Shown here piece by piece: positions 25,901 through 34,467 of a stretch of 64,000 bases of DNA (within the stretch, counting starts at the first letter, position 1; each line of letters opens with the position of its first letter). Source of the stretch: Methylobacteriaceae bacterium (lineage in GTDB: Bacteria > Pseudomonadota > Alphaproteobacteria > Rhizobiales > Beijerinckiaceae); the NCBI GenBank assembly GCA_020638135.1, contig JACKJE010000007.1, forward strand, positions 72,208 to 136,207, written 5' to 3'. The translations under genes and the position numbers were made by a program. Under the pieces are notes generated by a model. It saw nothing but the letters and a program-made list of their open reading frames with translations. It searched no databases and was not told the DNA's origin.

Positions 25901-25953
25901 GACGGAATATTGTACGACGGAATAGCCGTCGTGCGGTAGTCTGGCGACGGAAT
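25901..25953 (+). promoter_or_regulatory. three direct GACGGAAT repeats upstream of pcfJ
   Basis: Exact copies lie at 25901-25908, 25916-25923 and 25946-25953, spaced 15 and 30 bases start to start. They lie 20-72 bp upstream of the pcfJ start codon. Regular spacing suggests cooperative protein binding, as at an operator or iteron array. Confidence 0.5.
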
Positions 25954-25975
25954 TTTCGCTCGAGAAATGGGTGGA

Positions 25976-26424
25976 TCAGGTTTTGCGGAGGAGCTTTTTG
26001 ACGGCCAGATAACGCTGGCGGGCGGCGGCGCCGAGTTCGACGAGGTCGGAGCGCGAGCGCGGCAGGTCGCCTTCGGTCAGCCATTGGCGCGTCGGTCTTA
26101 GGTCGTCGCCAACGCGCACGAAAGCAGGTCTCAGGTGGACGAACGGTGCGATCAACGCCCGGGAATGGGAAACCAGGACAAACCCGAGGGCGCTAGGAGG
26201 AAGATCGGCGGCTTAAGCGGCCAATTCCTCGCCCAACGCTTTTTGGTACCCCTCCGAGAGCCCGATGTCGGGTTCGTCGAGCATCAGGATGTGGGGGTGT
26301 GTTCGGTCCCTGGAGTTGCGGATCCCGGCGAGCGCTGTTCGAACAGAGATATTTTCGGTGGAAGAGGTCTTATCCCACATTTCCCAAGTAAGGCGCTGAT
26401 TTCGCTGTCCTGACCATTATATTT
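25976..26424 (-). pseudogene. ABC-type ATPase, 3' remnant with an internal stop
   Basis: Read leftward from the IS boundary: WSGQRNQRL (signature-like), then NISVRTALAG, then Walker B and D-loop in HILMLDEPDIGLSEGYQKAL. An in-frame TAA follows at 26213-26215. Beyond it the same frame continues as GFVLVSHSRALIAPF with the switch His, ending at 25976. The N-terminal half with the Walker A is absent, apparently lost at the insertion-sequence junction near 26420. It was probably an SMC/RecF-like or ABC ATPase. Two lesions make it non-functional. Confidence 0.7.
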
Positions 26425-28044
26425 CCTATATAAAACATGGTGTTGAAGGCTGCGAGGGGCGCGTTTCATGGATCACCCAGAGGGTGCGGGCTTGCAACGG
26501 GCAGATCGGGTGGATTTCGACCCTCGCGTGCGGCTGGAATTTCGCGGCACGCAGCTCAGTTCCGACGGCGGCCTTCTGGTGATGCGCGAGCTTGATGACG
26601 CGCTCGGGTTGTCCGATTTGGCGTCAGCGGCGCTGCGCGATACTCGCTCTGGCAAGAACACGGTCCATCGGCTCGACGGCCTGTTCCGGCAATCAGTCTT
26701 TGGGCGGCTGGCCGGATACGAGGATGTCAACGACGCCAACCGTCTCGCCTGCGATCCGGTCATGCGCCAAGTTGTCGGCGGCAGAGCGGTCGATGCACAA
26801 GCGGCCTCGGCATCGCAGATGGGACGGTTCGAGACCGAGACGCTGGCTCTGGCCGGGAACCGTGCCGCGCTGGCCGACCTGAACGGGCAATGGATCGACC
26901 GGTTCCATGACCGTAACGGGCTGAAGTACATCGTTCTGGACATGGACAGCTCGGTCAGCCCGACCCATGGCGACCAGGAAGGGTCCGCCTGGAATGGCCA
27001 TTTCGACTGTAGCTGCTATCACCCCAACTTTCTGTTCAACCAGTTCGGGATGCTGGAACGCTGCGCCCTGCGCCATGGCAACGTCCACAGCGCCGATGGC
27101 TGGCGTGATGTTCTCGACCCCGTCATTGCGCGCTACGCGGAGCGCGACCTTGGTGGCAGGTTCTTCCGGGCCGATGCTGCCTACGCGATCCCGGCGATCT
27201 ATGAGCGATTGGAAGAAGCGCGGTTCTTCTACGCCATCCGGCTGCCCGCAAACGCGGTCCTCAAGGACAAGATCGCGCATCGGCTAACGCGCCCTGTCGG
27301 GCGGCCGTCACTGACCAAGGTCAAGCGGTTCTTCGAGGAATTCGAGTATCAGGCGGCGTCCTGGGACAAGGAACGCCGGGTGATCGCCAAGATCGAATGG
27401 CATCCGGGCGAACTGTTCCCGCGTGTCGGCTTCATCGTCACCAACCTGCCGATGGAGCCGGACTGGGTGGTGCGGTTCTACAACCAGCGCGGCACCGCCG
27501 AGCAGCACATCAAAGAGGGCAAATACGCCTTTCGCTGGACGCGGCTGTCGTGCCGGAAGTTCCGCGACAATGAGGTGCGGCTGCAACTGCACGCCCTGGC
27601 GTACAACCTGGCCACCTTCTTGCGCTGCATCGAGCTGCCCGAGGCCATGGCCGACTGGTCGTTGACCAGCCTGCAACTGAAGCTGATCAAGATCGGGGCA
27701 CGTGTGGTCCGTCACGCCCGCACCATCACCTTCCAGCTGGCCGAGGTCGCTGTCACCGGCACGATGGTACGCGCCATCCTCGCCGCTATCCGCCGATTGC
27801 GAGCGCCACCGCTATGCGCATGATCGCGATCCACGCTCAAACTGAACGAAAGCGGCTGGACAGATCTGTCCGCTGCGCTGAAAAACGCCGCCCCTGGGCA
27901 AGGAAACAGCGGCTTCGCGGTCTGATCCGTCCAGATCCAGCAGTCTGCGCGACCGCAGGTGCCGCTTGCGGCAGAAAATCCTTGTCTAGCGCTCGGATAC
28001 AGGCGATCTTCACCTCAAACGCCACGCCACTTGGGGAATGCAGG
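26425..28044 (+). mobile_element. IS1380-family insertion sequence (ends approximate)
   Basis: The left edge is placed where the ATPase pseudogene reading stops and a CCT-starting sequence (CCTATATAAAACATG) begins. On the right, a CCTGCATTCC read on the minus strand ends at 28044 and weakly resembles IS1380-type termini. The two ends do not match each other well and no target-site duplication is visible, so the right edge is a guess. 27824-28049 contains no gene. Confidence 0.55.
26468..27823 (+). CDS. IS1380-family transposase
   Basis: A 451-aa, apparently intact DDE transposase of the IS4-like superfamily, IS1380 group. I see an opening GTQLSSDGGLLVMRELDD and the first catalytic Asp in VLDMDSSVSPTHGDQEG. 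FRADAAYAIP carries the second Asp, and the YNQRGTAEQHIKEGK box carries the catalytic Glu. It moves the element by cut-and-paste. Codon use and GC are higher than in the neighbouring element genes, consistent with a recent arrival. Confidence 0.95.
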   Translation: MDHPEGAGLQRADRVDFDPRVRLEFRGTQLSSDGGLLVMRELDDALGLSDLASAALRDTRSGKNTVHRLDGLFRQSVFGRLAGYEDVNDANRLACDPVMRQVVGGRAVDAQAASASQMGRFETETLALAGNRAALADLNGQWIDRFHDRNGLKYIVLDMDSSVSPTHGDQEGSAWNGHFDCSCYHPNFLFNQFGMLERCALRHGNVHSADGWRDVLDPVIARYAERDLGGRFFRADAAYAIPAIYERLEEARFFYAIRLPANAVLKDKIAHRLTRPVGRPSLTKVKRFFEEFEYQAASWDKERRVIAKIEWHPGELFPRVGFIVTNLPMEPDWVVRFYNQRGTAEQHIKEGKYAFRWTRLSCRKFRDNEVRLQLHALAYNLATFLRCIELPEAMADWSLTSLQLKLIKIGARVVRHARTITFQLAEVAVTGTMVRAILAAIRRLRAPPLCA

Positions 28045-28049
28045 GAAAG

Positions 28050-28126
28050 TGGTCTGGCCAGCAGGATTTGAACCTGCGACATCCTGCTCCCAAAGCAGGC
28101 GCGCTACCGGGCTGCGCTATGGCCAG
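28050..28126 (-). tRNA. tRNA-Pro (anticodon TGG)
   Basis: A complete cloverleaf: acceptor CTGGCCA/TGGCCAG, D stem GCGC/GCGC, anticodon stem CCTGC/GCAGG with loop TTTGGGA (anticodon TGG), T stem GCAGG/CCTGC with TTCAAAT, and an encoded CCA end at 28052-28050. It is unusual in being surrounded by mobile-element genes on both sides, with an IS a few bases from its 3' end. Confidence 0.95.
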
Positions 28127-28144
28127 TTATCGGGTTGATGGGGG

Positions 28145-28351
28145 TCAGGCCGCTGCCTTATTGGGCCGCAGCTGTGCAAGGCGCATCCAGCGCAGATGGC
28201 CGTTCTTGGCCACGAGCGCTGACATTTCGCCGACGAAAATGAACGTTTCGCGAATCTCGCGGACCGTCCAGCCGTCGGCGCCGAGGCGAGTTGCGGTCAC
28301 GCGCTCGCGGGCAGTCGAGGGAACGAGTGTGACGAGGTCGCCGGCGTTCAT
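28145..28351 (-). CDS. small hypothetical protein, 68 aa
   Basis: A short beta-rich protein (DLVTLVPSTARERVTATRLG...TFIFVGEMSALVAKNGHLRW), probably a small barrel-like fold. Its ATG at 28351 shares a base with the stop of the upstream gene (TGATG), and AAGGA lies upstream. It is the second gene of a coupled pair. Family unknown. Confidence 0.55.
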   Translation of the reverse strand: MNAGDLVTLVPSTARERVTATRLGADGWTVREIRETFIFVGEMSALVAKNGHLRWMRLAQLRPNKAAA

Positions 28352-28719
28352 CACATGCATCCTTGTGAAGGCAGGGCGGAGCGATTGTCGCAAATCGTCG
28401 CGCCGGGGAGTTCGCCGCGCTCGATCATAGCTTGAACGAGCAGGCAATTGTCGCGCACGCGGTTGAGGAGGTCGATAGCTTCCGGGCCGACCGGCATGGC
28501 TACAATGACGGGGTCTGCAAACATTTCGCGGACGCCGCGGGCATCGAGCTTGGCCAAGTGCTTGTCGCGCCAGGTGCGGATGGCGTCGGCCGCGCCGGTC
28601 TTCAGCGTCGTGCCGGTTTCCGGGTCGTAGGCGATCGCCACTTCCTGCGAGCCGTCGCAGACATGGCGTTCATCCGTGCCGTTGATGAGCCAGACGTCGC
28701 CGAATTTCATCTGGTACAT
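28351..28719 (-). CDS. hypothetical protein, 122 aa
   Basis: A soluble protein, family unknown. It starts MYQMKFGDVWLINGTDERH and has a helix-rich C-terminal half. It is the first gene of a two-gene unit with 28145-28351, coupled by a one-base stop/start overlap. Confidence 0.55.
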   Translation of the reverse strand: MYQMKFGDVWLINGTDERHVCDGSQEVAIAYDPETGTTLKTGAADAIRTWRDKHLAKLDARGVREMFADPVIVAMPVGPEAIDLLNRVRDNCLLVQAMIERGELPGATICDNRSALPSQGCM

Positions 28720-28790
28720 GGCTTGCCTCGTTGGAGGTCGATTTGCTTTCGCTGGCCGATCCTAGACGAAAGTCGGTGAAGCGATGAGCC

Positions 28791-29045
28791 TCAGGCGGCC
28801 AGCAGGCCGACCGATTCCATCGCCGTGCAATGGCGGTCGATGCGCTGGAGTTCGGCGATGAACAGGCGCTCGATGCTGGCGAGCTTGCGCTGCCGGCGGG
28901 CCTCGTCGAGCGAGCGATCTTCCATCGTGCGCCGCCAGGACGCCTTGATCGTTTCGATGGTTGCGCGGGCGGCGACCTGGGCGTCGAGCGGCAGGCAGGG
29001 GAGCTGCACGAGGGTGCGGCGTGGGATGAACAATTCGCGGGTCAT
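28791..29045 (-). CDS. small helical hypothetical protein, 84 aa
   Basis: An Arg-rich, mostly helical protein (RRQRKLASIERLFIAELQRI). The ATG at 29045 is preferred; a longer start at 29075 lacks support. Family unknown. Confidence 0.5.
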   Translation of the reverse strand: MTRELFIPRRTLVQLPCLPLDAQVAARATIETIKASWRRTMEDRSLDEARRQRKLASIERLFIAELQRIDRHCTAMESVGLLAA

Positions 29046-29071
29046 GCGGCGGCTCACGGCTGGCGGGCGTG

Positions 29072-29100
29072 ACAAGGACGCGCATGATGCGCGTCCTTGT
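29072..29100. repeat. 29-bp palindrome between two genes
   Basis: ACAAGGACGCGCAT (29072-29085) and ATGCGCGTCCTTGT (29087-29100) are perfect 14-bp arms around one base, with TTTT after it on the plus strand. It lies 20 bp past the stop of the 29121-29708 gene and probably folds as a transcription-stopping or mRNA-stabilising hairpin. Confidence 0.6.
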
Positions 29101-29120
29101 TTTGAGGAACGGTTAGCGGC

Positions 29121-29708
29121 TTACGCCGCCTTCGACATTTCGCGCTGGCGCGCGTTTTCCTCGCGCGCCGCCTGACGCGCCTGCGTCTGAGCGACGTCCC
29201 AGGCGACCAGCGCCTGACGGCTCTGCTCGGAGACGTTCTCGAGCCAGTTGGCGACCATGTCGACATCGGCTTCGTTCAGCGCCTCGGCGACCTGGCGCAT
29301 CGCCAGCGCGTCGAAGGACAGTACGACCGCGCTGCGATCGCTGGCGGCGAGATCTTCCATCGACTTGTCGGCACGGACCGAGAACGCGTCGGCGAAAGCT
29401 ATGATGGTCTGCGCGGTGACGCTCGCGTAGCGCTTTTCGCCGTCGGGGCCGGTCAGCGTCTCGCCGCGGAGCATCGCCAGCGCATCGGCGACGTCGGCCG
29501 GCGTGGCCGTCATGCGCCACTGGCCGGCGCGGGTGACGATCGCCTTGTGGACGGTGGCCGTGGGCCGGCCGGCGGCTTCGGCTTCGGCCTTGCGCGCGTC
29601 GATTGCGGCGCTGCGCGCCGCCTTGGCTTCGTCCGAGGGACGCAGGCCGACGAGGACGGCCGACGAGAAGGCGAGTTCGGCGGCGATGAAAGCGGCGACA
29701 CGATTCAT
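29121..29708 (-). CDS. hypothetical protein, 195 aa
   Basis: An Ala-rich, helical protein. Residues 5-22 are mildly hydrophobic (AAFIAAELAFSSAVLVGL), possibly a weak signal or a buried helix. The C-terminus is coiled-coil-like (QTQARQAAREENARQREM). A strong AAGGAG precedes the ATG at 29708. Family unknown. Confidence 0.55.
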   Translation of the reverse strand: MNRVAAFIAAELAFSSAVLVGLRPSDEAKAARSAAIDARKAEAEAAGRPTATVHKAIVTRAGQWRMTATPADVADALAMLRGETLTGPDGEKRYASVTAQTIIAFADAFSVRADKSMEDLAASDRSAVVLSFDALAMRQVAEALNEADVDMVANWLENVSEQSRQALVAWDVAQTQARQAAREENARQREMSKAA

Positions 29709-29900
29709 GGAAGTGCTCCTTTTGGGGGACCAGAACAGGCGGTCCGGGCAATCCTCTGAGGATCAGGGGATGCGAGAGCCACGGCGGGTCTTCCCGGCGA
29801 ACGTTTCAGGCAGATGACCTGAGAAGCGAATTTCCGGGGGTTTTGATCGCCAGCGGCGCCCTTGCGGAGCGAAGGGGTATTTGGAGGCTTGAGAAGACCT

Positions 29901-29918
29901 CTCCCCCATGTGGGGGAG
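29901..29918. repeat. REP-like palindrome CTCCCCCA/TGGGGGAG
   Basis: Perfect 8-bp arms lie around TG, just past the stop of the padR fragment. Similar palindromes are frequent between genes of alphaproteobacterial chromosomes and may act as terminators. The 29709-29926 gap otherwise holds nothing I recognise. Confidence 0.5.
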
Positions 29919-29926
29919 GGTCAGGG

Positions 29927-30166
29927 TTAGGCGTGGGTCATCGCGCGCGTGGCCTCGACGATGTCGGCCAGCGCCTTGCGTCCAGCCTCGGTCATGACGA
30001 AGAGCGTTTTTCGTCGGCCGCCGCGCGAGTTCAGCGGCTCGCCATCGTAGGAGCGGATTGATCCGTTGCCGCTGAGGCGCCACAGGGCCGAATAAATCGA
30101 GCCCAGTGGGTAATCGTGTCCGGTCCGGCGCTTGATTTCGCCGTGGATGGAGATGCCATGTGAAAT
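29927..30166 (-). pseudogene. PadR-type regulator, 3' fragment
   Basis: In a frame different from virB9, the minus strand reads GISIHGEIKRRTGHDYPLG, then SIYSALWRL and SRGGRRKTLFVMTEAGRKAL, ending at 29927. This matches the second half of the PadR winged helix plus its wing. The N-terminal half and start codon are missing: upstream, the sequence is virB9. It is a truncated gene joined to virB9 by a deletion. Confidence 0.7.
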
Positions 30167-30994
30167 GGTCGTCGTGCCAGGCGCGGATCGGCGCGATGGC
30201 CTGATCGGTGGCGTTGCGAACCTTGATTTCGATGTTGTTCGCCATGTTGACGCCCTTGGGCGGGGTCGTACGGGCGTATTCCTGCTTGCCGGCCTTGAAG
30301 TTGGCGCTGGCGAGCGTGGCCGATGGGGTCATGAGGCCCTTGTAGCCCTCGTAGGCCGGCGACTCGGGCGTGTCTGACGCCATCGTCTCGCCGGTGGCGG
30401 TCGTCATGCCGCCGACGCTGATCCGAACAGTGGTGTCGGGCAGCTTCGGATCATTGAAGGGGCGCGAGCGGATGTAGAAATTGTAGACGTTTCCGCTCTT
30501 GCCGTAGATCACGATATTGCCGTCGACCCCGGCGTAAAGCGCACGCAGCGCGATCGAGTGGCGGTTCGGAGCCACAAGCGTTTCGTAGCTGCCCGGATCC
30601 GAGACGATGTTGGAGACGATCTCTTCCTGCTCCGGGAATTTGATGGTCGTGAGCAGGCCTTCGCGGACGTTGATCTGCGGCACGTCGTCAGGGCGCCATG
30701 CCAGATGCAGGAATCCCGGCCGAATCTGGCGGGCGCCCTTGTTGGCGTCGGGACGCTCCCATGCCTTCTGCTCGAGATTGAGCGGATGGGCGACGGCAGG
30801 ATTGACAGCGCGGCCGGTGGTCGGCGCAGGAGAGGCGCCGACAGGCACAGCCTGCGGCGTCAGAGGATCGCGGATTTGCGCCTGCTGACCGGGGACAGCG
30901 AACGGGCTCTGGACCTGCTGTTGGGCGGCGGCGGGCGCGGCGACTGCGACCGCAAGAGCGAACAGGGAGACGGAACGGAAGTTCAGCATGTGGG

Positions 30995-31768
30995 TCACTT
31001 CTTGGGTGCGACGGAATAATTGATGACGGTGAAGCCGATAGGATTGAGGTAGCGATCCTCGTACCGGATCGTCTGCGGAGCGTTCACGTACCGAAGATCG
31101 GCGACGAACGTCCTGCGGTCTTCGCCGGAATCGGTGAGGCCTTGGCCGAGCCGGCGATCGGTCGCCTCGAATTCCACGCGATAGAAGCCCGGCGAAGGCT
31201 GCGTGATCGACAGCACTCGGATGCCGCGGGTGAACTTCTTCTGCGTCAGGTCGTTGTAGATCGGCTTCGTTTCTTCGAGAAACGAGCTGTAGACCGTGGG
31301 AGCGGACATCGTGTGAACGACGCCCTGCCACCGCTGATACGTCTCGTAGGGATCAGCAGAGATGGTGTGGCGGGCGGTAATGTAGGTGCGAACGTTCGCT
31401 TCGTTCAGGATCGCGAGGTTCGTCAGGTTCGCTTTCGGCGCATCGATTGTGACGACCTGATCGGCCTTGTCGGAGAAGGTCACGAAGAAGGGCACGACGC
31501 GATACAGAGGGAACAGCTGCAGGATTGCGATTGCCTGCAAGGCATTGATGGCGAGGCTGATGCCCAGAACGACGATAGCCAGCCGGGCAATCGCGGATGT
31601 GTGGCGCGCGGCGGCTTGCGGCGTGTCGTGATTGAGCAGGTAGCTGCCGAGCTGATCATTGGGCAGCGGCGCATCGTCGCGCACGTAGGGCGCTGCGTCG
31701 CGGTCGTCCTGCCGGGACGTCTGCGTTCTGGCGCTGATCGCGTTGGAAATACGGTCGACGAAGCTCAT
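30995..31768 (-). CDS. virB8: VirB8 family type IV secretion protein
   Basis: A 257-aa bitopic inner-membrane protein. It has a cytoplasmic N-terminus, one transmembrane segment (IARLAIVVLGISLAINALQAI, about residues 61-81), then a periplasmic NTF2-like domain with NEANVRTYITARHT and YRVEFEATDRR. VirB8 is the assembly hub that contacts VirB6, VirB9 and VirB10. It lies 5 bp upstream of virB9 and 8 bp downstream of the lipoprotein gene. Confidence 0.92.
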   Translation of the reverse strand: MSFVDRISNAISARTQTSRQDDRDAAPYVRDDAPLPNDQLGSYLLNHDTPQAAARHTSAIARLAIVVLGISLAINALQAIAILQLFPLYRVVPFFVTFSDKADQVVTIDAPKANLTNLAILNEANVRTYITARHTISADPYETYQRWQGVVHTMSAPTVYSSFLEETKPIYNDLTQKKFTRGIRVLSITQPSPGFYRVEFEATDRRLGQGLTDSGEDRRTFVADLRYVNAPQTIRYEDRYLNPIGFTVINYSVAPKK

Positions 31769-31776
31769 CGGCTCGT

Positions 31777-31962
31777 TCAGCTCATCTTGAAGTGCGTTGC
31801 GGCCGCGTCATTGGGGAGCGTCATGCAGGCGCAAGGCGACTGCTTCAGCGTGTTCGGACCTGAGCCGACGCCGATCGGGTTTTCCTGGTAGCGCGACCCG
31901 CTGAGAGACGAGCAGCCAGCGAGCAGAACGCACGCAAGAAGCGTGGCGGCGATTTTCAACAT
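31777..31962 (-). CDS. virB7: VirB7-like lipoprotein, 61 aa
   Basis: A signal sequence with lipobox LLAGC at residues 14-18 marks an outer-membrane-bound lipoprotein. The short mature part has a Cys pair (SPCACM) that could pair with VirB9. Size and position next to virB8 fit VirB7. An ATG at 31962 follows a CGGAA purine run. The 97-bp gap upstream contains the palindrome CTCCGT-G-ACGGAG near 31971-31983 and may hold a promoter. Confidence 0.75.
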   Translation of the reverse strand: MLKIAATLLACVLLAGCSSLSGSRYQENPIGVGSGPNTLKQSPCACMTLPNDAAATHFKMS

Positions 31963-32059
31963 TGTTCCGAAACTCCGTGACGGAGGAATGTGACTGTGCT
32001 GTCGATGGTAGCGAGCGTTATTCCGGCTGTCTACCGAAGGATGGCCGTTGTTTTTCCGT

Positions 32060-33622
32060 TCAATTAGCGGATTTGAAGGCCGTCGGCGCTGGCGCCGGGG
32101 CAAGGTCGGGGTCGTAGGCAATGAAATGCGTCTTCTGCGGATCTTGCGCGAGCAGATCGAGCGTCGCGGTGATTGCCTGCGCCTTGGATTTCTGGTCGTC
32201 CGTGGATATCTCGGCGCCGAATGCGGTGATGAGGAGCCGGGCGTCTGAGACCGCCGCATTGATGGCGGCGTCGACCGCGCCGGCGTCGTTCAGATTGACG
32301 CCAGCGGCCTTCGACAGTGCGTCGAGCTCGCTTGCGAGAATCTCCTTCAGGTTTGGCGTATCGGCCGTCAGGGCGGCGTACCAGGCGGCCTGCTGGGCGG
32401 TGTCGAGAGCAGCATATATCTTGTCTCGCAGCAGTTCTGGCTCGGGCATGCATCCTTGCGTCTGGCAAGTCGGCGTGCCGTAAGCGGCCGGGTTTGATGT
32501 GATCGTCTGGGTCGTCGCCATTGCTGCAGCGTTCTCTTGCGCAGTGCGCATTTCGGTCGACGGCCAGTCGGCGGTGACGCCTTTCATGGCCTGCGTCATC
32601 AACGCGTTCGCGGCGGCGGTTCCGTCCGCATAGATCGCCGACAGCATTGCGACCAGCGTGTTTCGCGCGTCGGCGGCGCTCGCGGCGGTCGCCTTCTGTT
32701 CATTTTCGATGCGGGTTGCGTCGATCCCGGCCAACGCCATTTCGTTCGCGGCTGCTGCGGCATTGTGGATGTCGACCGCCTTCGTCATTGCGCTGTTGGC
32801 TGCGCCAAGCAAGGTGGCGGCCTTGTCTGTTGGCGGCGGCTTGTTCGGATTGGTGTAGGGCGAGTAGGCGCTGCCGCCCGGCGCGCCGCTGGCGCTGTTT
32901 TCTTCGGGACCGAGGGAAAGGGCTGAGGAGGAGCCGAACATTTCCAACATTGAGCCGGTGATGACGTTCTTGTTGCGAAGCATCTGAAGCATGGCGAGCC
33001 TGATGCGATTTGCGATCGCGAGTTCGTCGCGCGTCGTGGTCGCTTTCTTCGCGTCGGCGACGATCTTGTTGACTTCGTCGGTCTGCGTTTCGAATGCAGT
33101 GCGCGCGTGCAGGCCTGTTGCGACGGCGTTCACCTTAGCGTCGGTTGCGACAGCGATGCGGTCGGCATTATTGGTCGCGCTGCTGTAGAACATCTGGGCG
33201 ATTGGGCCCTTGGAGCTTGCGATTGTCGAAAAGTCCGCGCCCGACAGGCTTGCGGGCGGCTTGAACGACGCGAAGTTCTTCAAGGCGGTGATGTCGCTTC
33301 CGCCGGCCAACATCTTGAGCAGGGCCGCGGGATTGGATCCGATGCTTTTGAGCATGCTCTGCCACTGCTGGAGCTGCTGGGCCATCGACATTAGTTTCTG
33401 CGCTTCCTGCTGAAGTTTGGCGACTTCGTTCGGCAGCTTGGCGGGATCGATGACGGGGCAGGGCTTCGGGCAGCAGAAGATGAGGTAGCCCTGCGGTGTC
33501 ATACAGGGCGGAAAGGCCAGCGCGGCGCTCGGGCCGAGTACGAGCCCTGTTGGCGTTAGCGAGGCGAGCCAGGCGCTTGTCGCGACGATTGCCGCGATTC
33601 CGGTGAGGCGACGCGGTGTCAT
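32060..33622 (-). CDS. TrbJ/VirB5-related periplasmic protein, 520 aa
   Basis: The signal peptide spans residues 1-36 (ending AALAFP). Cys-rich FCCPKPCP follows, then a long helical body with LQQEAQKLMSMAQQLQQWQSML, typical of TrbJ/VirB5 coiled coils, and further helices to the end. At 520 aa it is about twice the usual VirB5 length. It follows the smaller VirB5-like gene by 16 bp. It probably acts in the periplasm or at the pilus tip. Confidence 0.7.
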   Translation of the reverse strand: MTPRRLTGIAAIVATSAWLASLTPTGLVLGPSAALAFPPCMTPQGYLIFCCPKPCPVIDPAKLPNEVAKLQQEAQKLMSMAQQLQQWQSMLKSIGSNPAALLKMLAGGSDITALKNFASFKPPASLSGADFSTIASSKGPIAQMFYSSATNNADRIAVATDAKVNAVATGLHARTAFETQTDEVNKIVADAKKATTTRDELAIANRIRLAMLQMLRNKNVITGSMLEMFGSSSALSLGPEENSASGAPGGSAYSPYTNPNKPPPTDKAATLLGAANSAMTKAVDIHNAAAAANEMALAGIDATRIENEQKATAASAADARNTLVAMLSAIYADGTAAANALMTQAMKGVTADWPSTEMRTAQENAAAMATTQTITSNPAAYGTPTCQTQGCMPEPELLRDKIYAALDTAQQAAWYAALTADTPNLKEILASELDALSKAAGVNLNDAGAVDAAINAAVSDARLLITAFGAEISTDDQKSKAQAITATLDLLAQDPQKTHFIAYDPDLAPAPAPTAFKSAN

Positions 33623-33638
33623 GGAGTGGCCCTTCGGG

Positions 33639-34412
33639 TTAGTTCTTCGCCTGGCTTTGGATGGCGTCGTTCTGGATGGCGGCAGCGCCCTGCAGATGCA
33701 GCAGGCTTGCGATCTGCGCGTTGTTTTGTTGCAGCTGCTCGAGGATCTTCAGCATGATCGCGTTGTTGGCTGCGATGTCGCCTCTCAGGTCTGTCGCGGC
33801 TTTTGCCGACGAGGCGAGCGTGGTCAGGTCAGTCTGCCCCTGCGTGTTCAGTGTCGTGCGGCCCTGGAGGCCGGCTGCAAAGGCGTTTGCGGCTGCCTCG
33901 CGGGTCGCTGCCGCGCGAGCTGCCGTCAGACCTTCGGCCTGTGATTGCGTGATATTGCCGTCGGCCGGCGCATACAGGGTAGACATCAGAGACGACTTCG
34001 TGCCGCCGATGCCCTCTCCGGATTTCGCATAGAGGCTTTGCAGGCTGGAAAGCGCGGTGGTGAACGAAGAGTTGCTTTGGAGTCGGCTCGAAAAGCCGGA
34101 CGTGTTCATCTGCGGCGTCAGGCCGTTGAGCACGTTCTTGAACTGGCCGACATTGATGCCTGTCAGCTGCTGCAGGATGCCCATGATCGAGCCAGGGCCG
34201 AACTGACCGATAGCCTGCTGCACCTTCTGGACCGTGCCGAAGATCTGCTGAAGCTGGCCGAGCTGACTTTTGACGGTCGACAGGGTCTCGGTGATCTTCA
34301 GCAGGCTCGAATTGTCGAGGACGGCGACCTGCGCATTCGCCGGCGGCAACGGCGCCATCAGGCTGACGGCCAGAACGAGAGCGTATTTCATGGTCGAACG
34401 CAGGAATTTCAT
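33639..34412 (-). CDS. virB5: VirB5/TrbJ family pilus-associated protein
   Basis: A 257-aa protein with a signal peptide (YALVLAVSLMAPLPPANA). A helical body follows, with the characteristic early coiled coil LSTVKSQLGQLQQIFGTVQ. VirB5 proteins are minor pilins at the T-pilus tip that help adhesion. The ATG at 34412 is selected because it opens the signal peptide. It lies within the virB operon between a small gene and the 520-aa TrbJ-like gene. Confidence 0.8.
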   Translation of the reverse strand: MKFLRSTMKYALVLAVSLMAPLPPANAQVAVLDNSSLLKITETLSTVKSQLGQLQQIFGTVQKVQQAIGQFGPGSIMGILQQLTGINVGQFKNVLNGLTPQMNTSGFSSRLQSNSSFTTALSSLQSLYAKSGEGIGGTKSSLMSTLYAPADGNITQSQAEGLTAARAAATREAAANAFAAGLQGRTTLNTQGQTDLTTLASSAKAATDLRGDIAANNAIMLKILEQLQQNNAQIASLLHLQGAAAIQNDAIQSQAKN

Positions 34413-34467
34413 GGGTTTGTCCGCTGAAAAAGGCGGCGGCTCGGAGCGCCGAGCCGCCTTCAAGGCA

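Larger units (their letters stand above)
29763..30989 (-). pseudogene. virB9: VirB9/TrbG, truncated and fused out of frame to a padR fragment
   Basis: The start ATG at 30989 opens a signal peptide (SVSLFALAVAVAAPAAAQQ). A VirB9-like body follows: INVREGLLTTIKFPEQEEIV, RHSIALRALYAG and NVYNFYIRSRPF. The match ends near IAPIRAWHDDHFTW, at about position 30160. After that the frame reads an Arg/Pro-rich nonsense tail that is the out-of-frame copy of a padR gene. VirB9 normally continues for some 50 more residues, which help hold the outer-membrane core with VirB7 and VirB10. The protein is therefore probably defective. It is the last gene of the leftward vir operon. Confidence 0.75.

Noticed and set aside
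26284..26469. 61-codon minus-strand frame across the IS left edge
   Set aside because: It is in the wrong frame relative to the ATPase remnant and spans the junction.
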